From assembly GCA_007116505.1 (NCBI GenBank), contig SKII01000072.1:1-8232 (forward strand): a DNA stretch of 8,232 nucleotides. Reading direction: 5' to 3'. Of this stretch, positions 6,520-8,232 are shown in pieces; position 1 is the first letter of the stretch, and every line of letters begins with the position of its first letter. The notes under the pieces were generated by a model. It made no database searches. It saw only the letters and a list, made by a program, of their open reading frames with translations, and was not told the origin of the DNA. This stretch comes from Nitriliruptoraceae bacterium. GTDB taxonomy: Bacteria; Actinomycetota; Nitriliruptoria; Nitriliruptorales; Nitriliruptoraceae. Made by a program: the position numbers and the translations under genes.

Positions 6520-8232
6520 TCAGAAGCGCTGCTCCGTCGAGGAGGAGAACGTTGCGGCGGGGAGACCCACCCCGCCGGATGTCAGGGCGCCGGGGTCGAG
6601 GATGGCGATGGCCGCCTGGCCGGTCCTCGCGGTGCCGCTCACGGTCGTGCCGAGGGTGAGCCGCAGCTCGCGGCTCACCGGGTCCCAGGTCAGGGTCGAC
6701 CCGTCGAACGAGAGCGTCTGGTTGCCCCGGGTGTAGCGGCCGTTCCCGTTGCCGCCGACCTGGATCGTCCCGAACCCGCTCGTCCCGCAGGTCCCGCTCC
6801 CGGTGATGCTGACCACGTTCGGGTTGCCGTTGAACGCGACGGTCAGTCCGGTCGCGATCGACGTCCCGCTCGGGTCGCTGAACGTCGAGCAGACGGAGGC
6901 GGGATCGAGCGCATCGCTGAACGTGACGACGACCTCATCGCCCGGGTCGGCGACCCCGACGGTCCCGCTGTTGACGAGCGCGACGGACACGACCTCCGGG
7001 CGCACCGTGACCGTCCGGGTCGACGAGACGCCGGTGACCTCGCCCGTGCGGGTGGCGGTCGCGCGCAGCTGGAGCGCGCCGGCCGGCAGGGTCACGGTGC
7101 GGGAGTGCACGCCGGCGGTCGCGTCGACGACCGGGTCCCCGATGGGGGTCCAGGAGCTGCCGTCGCGTGACCACACGAACTGCACCGACTCGACCGTGAA
7201 GCTCGGGTGCGTCGCGGTCGCGCTGAGCGTGACCTCGTCACGGCTGAGCACGGTGGTCGCGTCGGCAGGTGCGGTCAGCGTCACGCTCGGAGGGCTGAGG
7301 TCGACGACGACCGTCGCGGTGTTCGTGGCCTCGACGTTGCCCGCGACGTCGATCGAGCGGAACTGGATCGTGTGGGTCGCGTCCGTTTCGAGCGTCACGC
7401 TCGACCCGACCGTCCAGGCGGTGAAGTCGACCGCGTCGGTCGACGTGCGGTACTCGGTGGCCGCGACGCCGGACCGCTCGTCGGTCGCGCTGAACGTGAC
7501 CGTCGTCGGACCGGGCTGCATGGTCGCTGGCGCGTCGCTCGTGGTGACCGGGGCGCTGCGGTCGACGACGACCTGGCCGGCCGTGCCGGCGATCGCGCTC
7601 CAGCCGGCCGCGTCGTCCGCGCGGACCGTGACCGTGTACGTGCCGTCATCGGCGAGGCCGCTCGCGGGGAGCGACAGGTGCCAGTCGACGGGTGAAGGCT
7701 CCCCGGCCTCCTCGGGGCTGCGGTCGAGGAGGGTCCGCCAGACCTCGGCCTCGACCCAGGTCCCGTCGGCGTCGAGGCTGCGGCCGTCGGGGTCGGTGAC
7801 CCGAACCTCCAGGCGTGTCACGGCCGCTGCGCCGGGGGCCGGCGCGGCCGTCCCGCACACGCCGGGACCCTGGCTGCAGGCCGCATCCCAGCCGGCGGCC
7901 CCGACCGCCCCGCCGGCGGGGAACCCGACCGAGGAGGTGGGCGGAGGCGTGACGGTGACGGGCGCACTGGGCTCGCCCTCCGGACCCGTCCAGGACGAGC
8001 GGGCCACGACCACGACGTAGCGCCAGGTCTCGCCGACGGGCTGCAGCGTCGTGCAGGAGCTCGCGGCGGTGTCGGAGCAGGACGCGCTGAGGGTGAACGG
8101 GCCGGCCTCGGATCCGCCCTCCTGGCGGTAGCCGAGCACGGTCGCGCGGTCGGTGACGAGCAGGGGGCCGAGGAGCTCGACGGAGGACCATGCGAGCGAC
8201 ACCTGGTCCGCGCTGACACCGATCGCCGGCGC
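6520..8232 (-). CDS. Secreted multi-domain Ig-like/fibronectin-like protein, C-terminal part (5' partial)
   Basis: The frame is open from the right edge; ten residues before the first possible GTG (8202) continue an FN3-like strand (VSLAWSSVELLG), so the true start and any signal peptide lie outside the window. Residue numbers here count from that GTG. The visible 570 residues are Thr/Ser/Val/Gly-rich beta-sandwich modules: an FN3-like end (to about 85), an Ig-like module (95-215) ending TYTVTVRADDAAGW, an OmpL47/HYR-like module (216-300, HTIQFRSIDVAGNVE), another Ig-like module (302-400, starting PPSVTLTAP), and a distinctive C-terminal domain (401-560) rich in Gly and Asn. Three cysteine pairs (42/50, 109/116, 438/472) suggest disulfides and export. 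There is no LPXTG motif, final membrane helix or basic tail, so it is secreted or held by something in the missing part. It is convergent with the c-di-GMP operon. Substrate and role (matrix, adhesion or a carbohydrate-enzyme appendage) cannot be told. Confidence 0.85.
   Translation of the reverse strand, partial: APAIGVSADQVSLAWSSVELLGPLLVTDRATVLGYRQEGGSEAGPFTLSASCSDTAASSCTTLQPVGETWRYVVVVARSSWTGPEGEPSAPVTVTPPPTSSVGFPAGGAVGAAGWDAACSQGPGVCGTAAPAPGAAAVTRLEVRVTDPDGRSLDADGTWVEAEVWRTLLDRSPEEAGEPSPVDWHLSLPASGLADDGTYTVTVRADDAAGWSAIAGTAGQVVVDRSAPVTTSDAPATMQPGPTTVTFSATDERSGVAATEYRTSTDAVDFTAWTVGSSVTLETDATHTIQFRSIDVAGNVEATNTATVVVDLSPPSVTLTAPADATTVLSRDEVTLSATATHPSFTVESVQFVWSRDGSSWTPIGDPVVDATAGVHSRTVTLPAGALQLRATATRTGEVTGVSSTRTVTVRPEVVSVALVNSGTVGVADPGDEVVVTFSDALDPASVCSTFSDPSGTSIATGLTVAFNGNPNVVSITGSGTCGTSGFGTIQVGGNGNGRYTRGNQTLSFDGSTLTWDPVSRELRLTLGTTVSGTARTGQAAIAILDPGALTSGGVGLPAATFSSSTEQRF

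Noticed and set aside
6749..8020. Plus-strand open frame of 423 codons that looks fairly protein-like
   Set aside because: It is the complement of the Ig-like gene, whose Thr/Ser/Val codons give another Thr/Ser/Val-rich sequence in reverse. The minus frame carries the recognisable module motifs.
8200..8202. Minus-strand GTG at 8202 as start of the Ig-like gene
   Set aside because: No signal peptide follows, and the ten in-frame residues before it extend an FN3-like strand, so the gene is cut by the window edge.

Overview
The window is very GC-rich. Codons strongly favour G or C in the third position, start codons include GTG, and terminator-like hairpins lack T-tracts. Together with the protein families this suggests a high-GC actinobacterium, possibly of the Micrococcales/Cellulomonas type; that placement is inference and no rRNA or marker gene is present. 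Almost every base is coding, and no gene-free stretch exceeds about 115 bases. No RNA gene, mobile element, CRISPR array or attachment site was seen.

Bases 1-6407 hold four same-strand genes that look like one cyclic-di-GMP signalling operon. The first (truncated at the left edge) is a cytosolic GAF-GAF-GGDEF protein with an intact GGDEF motif and inhibitory site, followed by what I read as a cryptic, catalytically dead EAL domain. It overlaps by ATGA with a small lipoprotein whose mature part resembles the sulfite-oxidase/molybdopterin-binding fold but lacks any cysteine to ligand molybdenum. Four bases later comes a two-transmembrane-segment protein with an extracytoplasmic sensor loop, a degenerate GGDEF domain (AADEF) and a fully conserved EAL phosphodiesterase domain. 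After 62 bases follows a soluble GGDEF-EAL paralog (GTG start, strong ribosome binding site) with a degenerate AGDQL motif and retained EAL catalytic residues.

The likely logic is one cyclase, regulated by cytosolic signals through its GAF domains, set against two phosphodiesterases. One of these is membrane-bound and probably listens to the outside through the adjacent lipoprotein. The three enzymes look like GGDEF-EAL relatives that lost opposite halves of their activity.

Bases 6408-6519 separate this operon from a convergent gene and contain a long perfect inverted repeat, probably a bidirectional terminator, with a second overlapping hairpin. Bases 6520-8232 (minus strand, 5' end beyond the right edge) encode the C-terminal part of a secreted protein built from Ig-like/fibronectin-like beta-sandwich domains, with no visible surface anchor. 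Whether it is functionally linked to the c-di-GMP genes cannot be told from the sequence.
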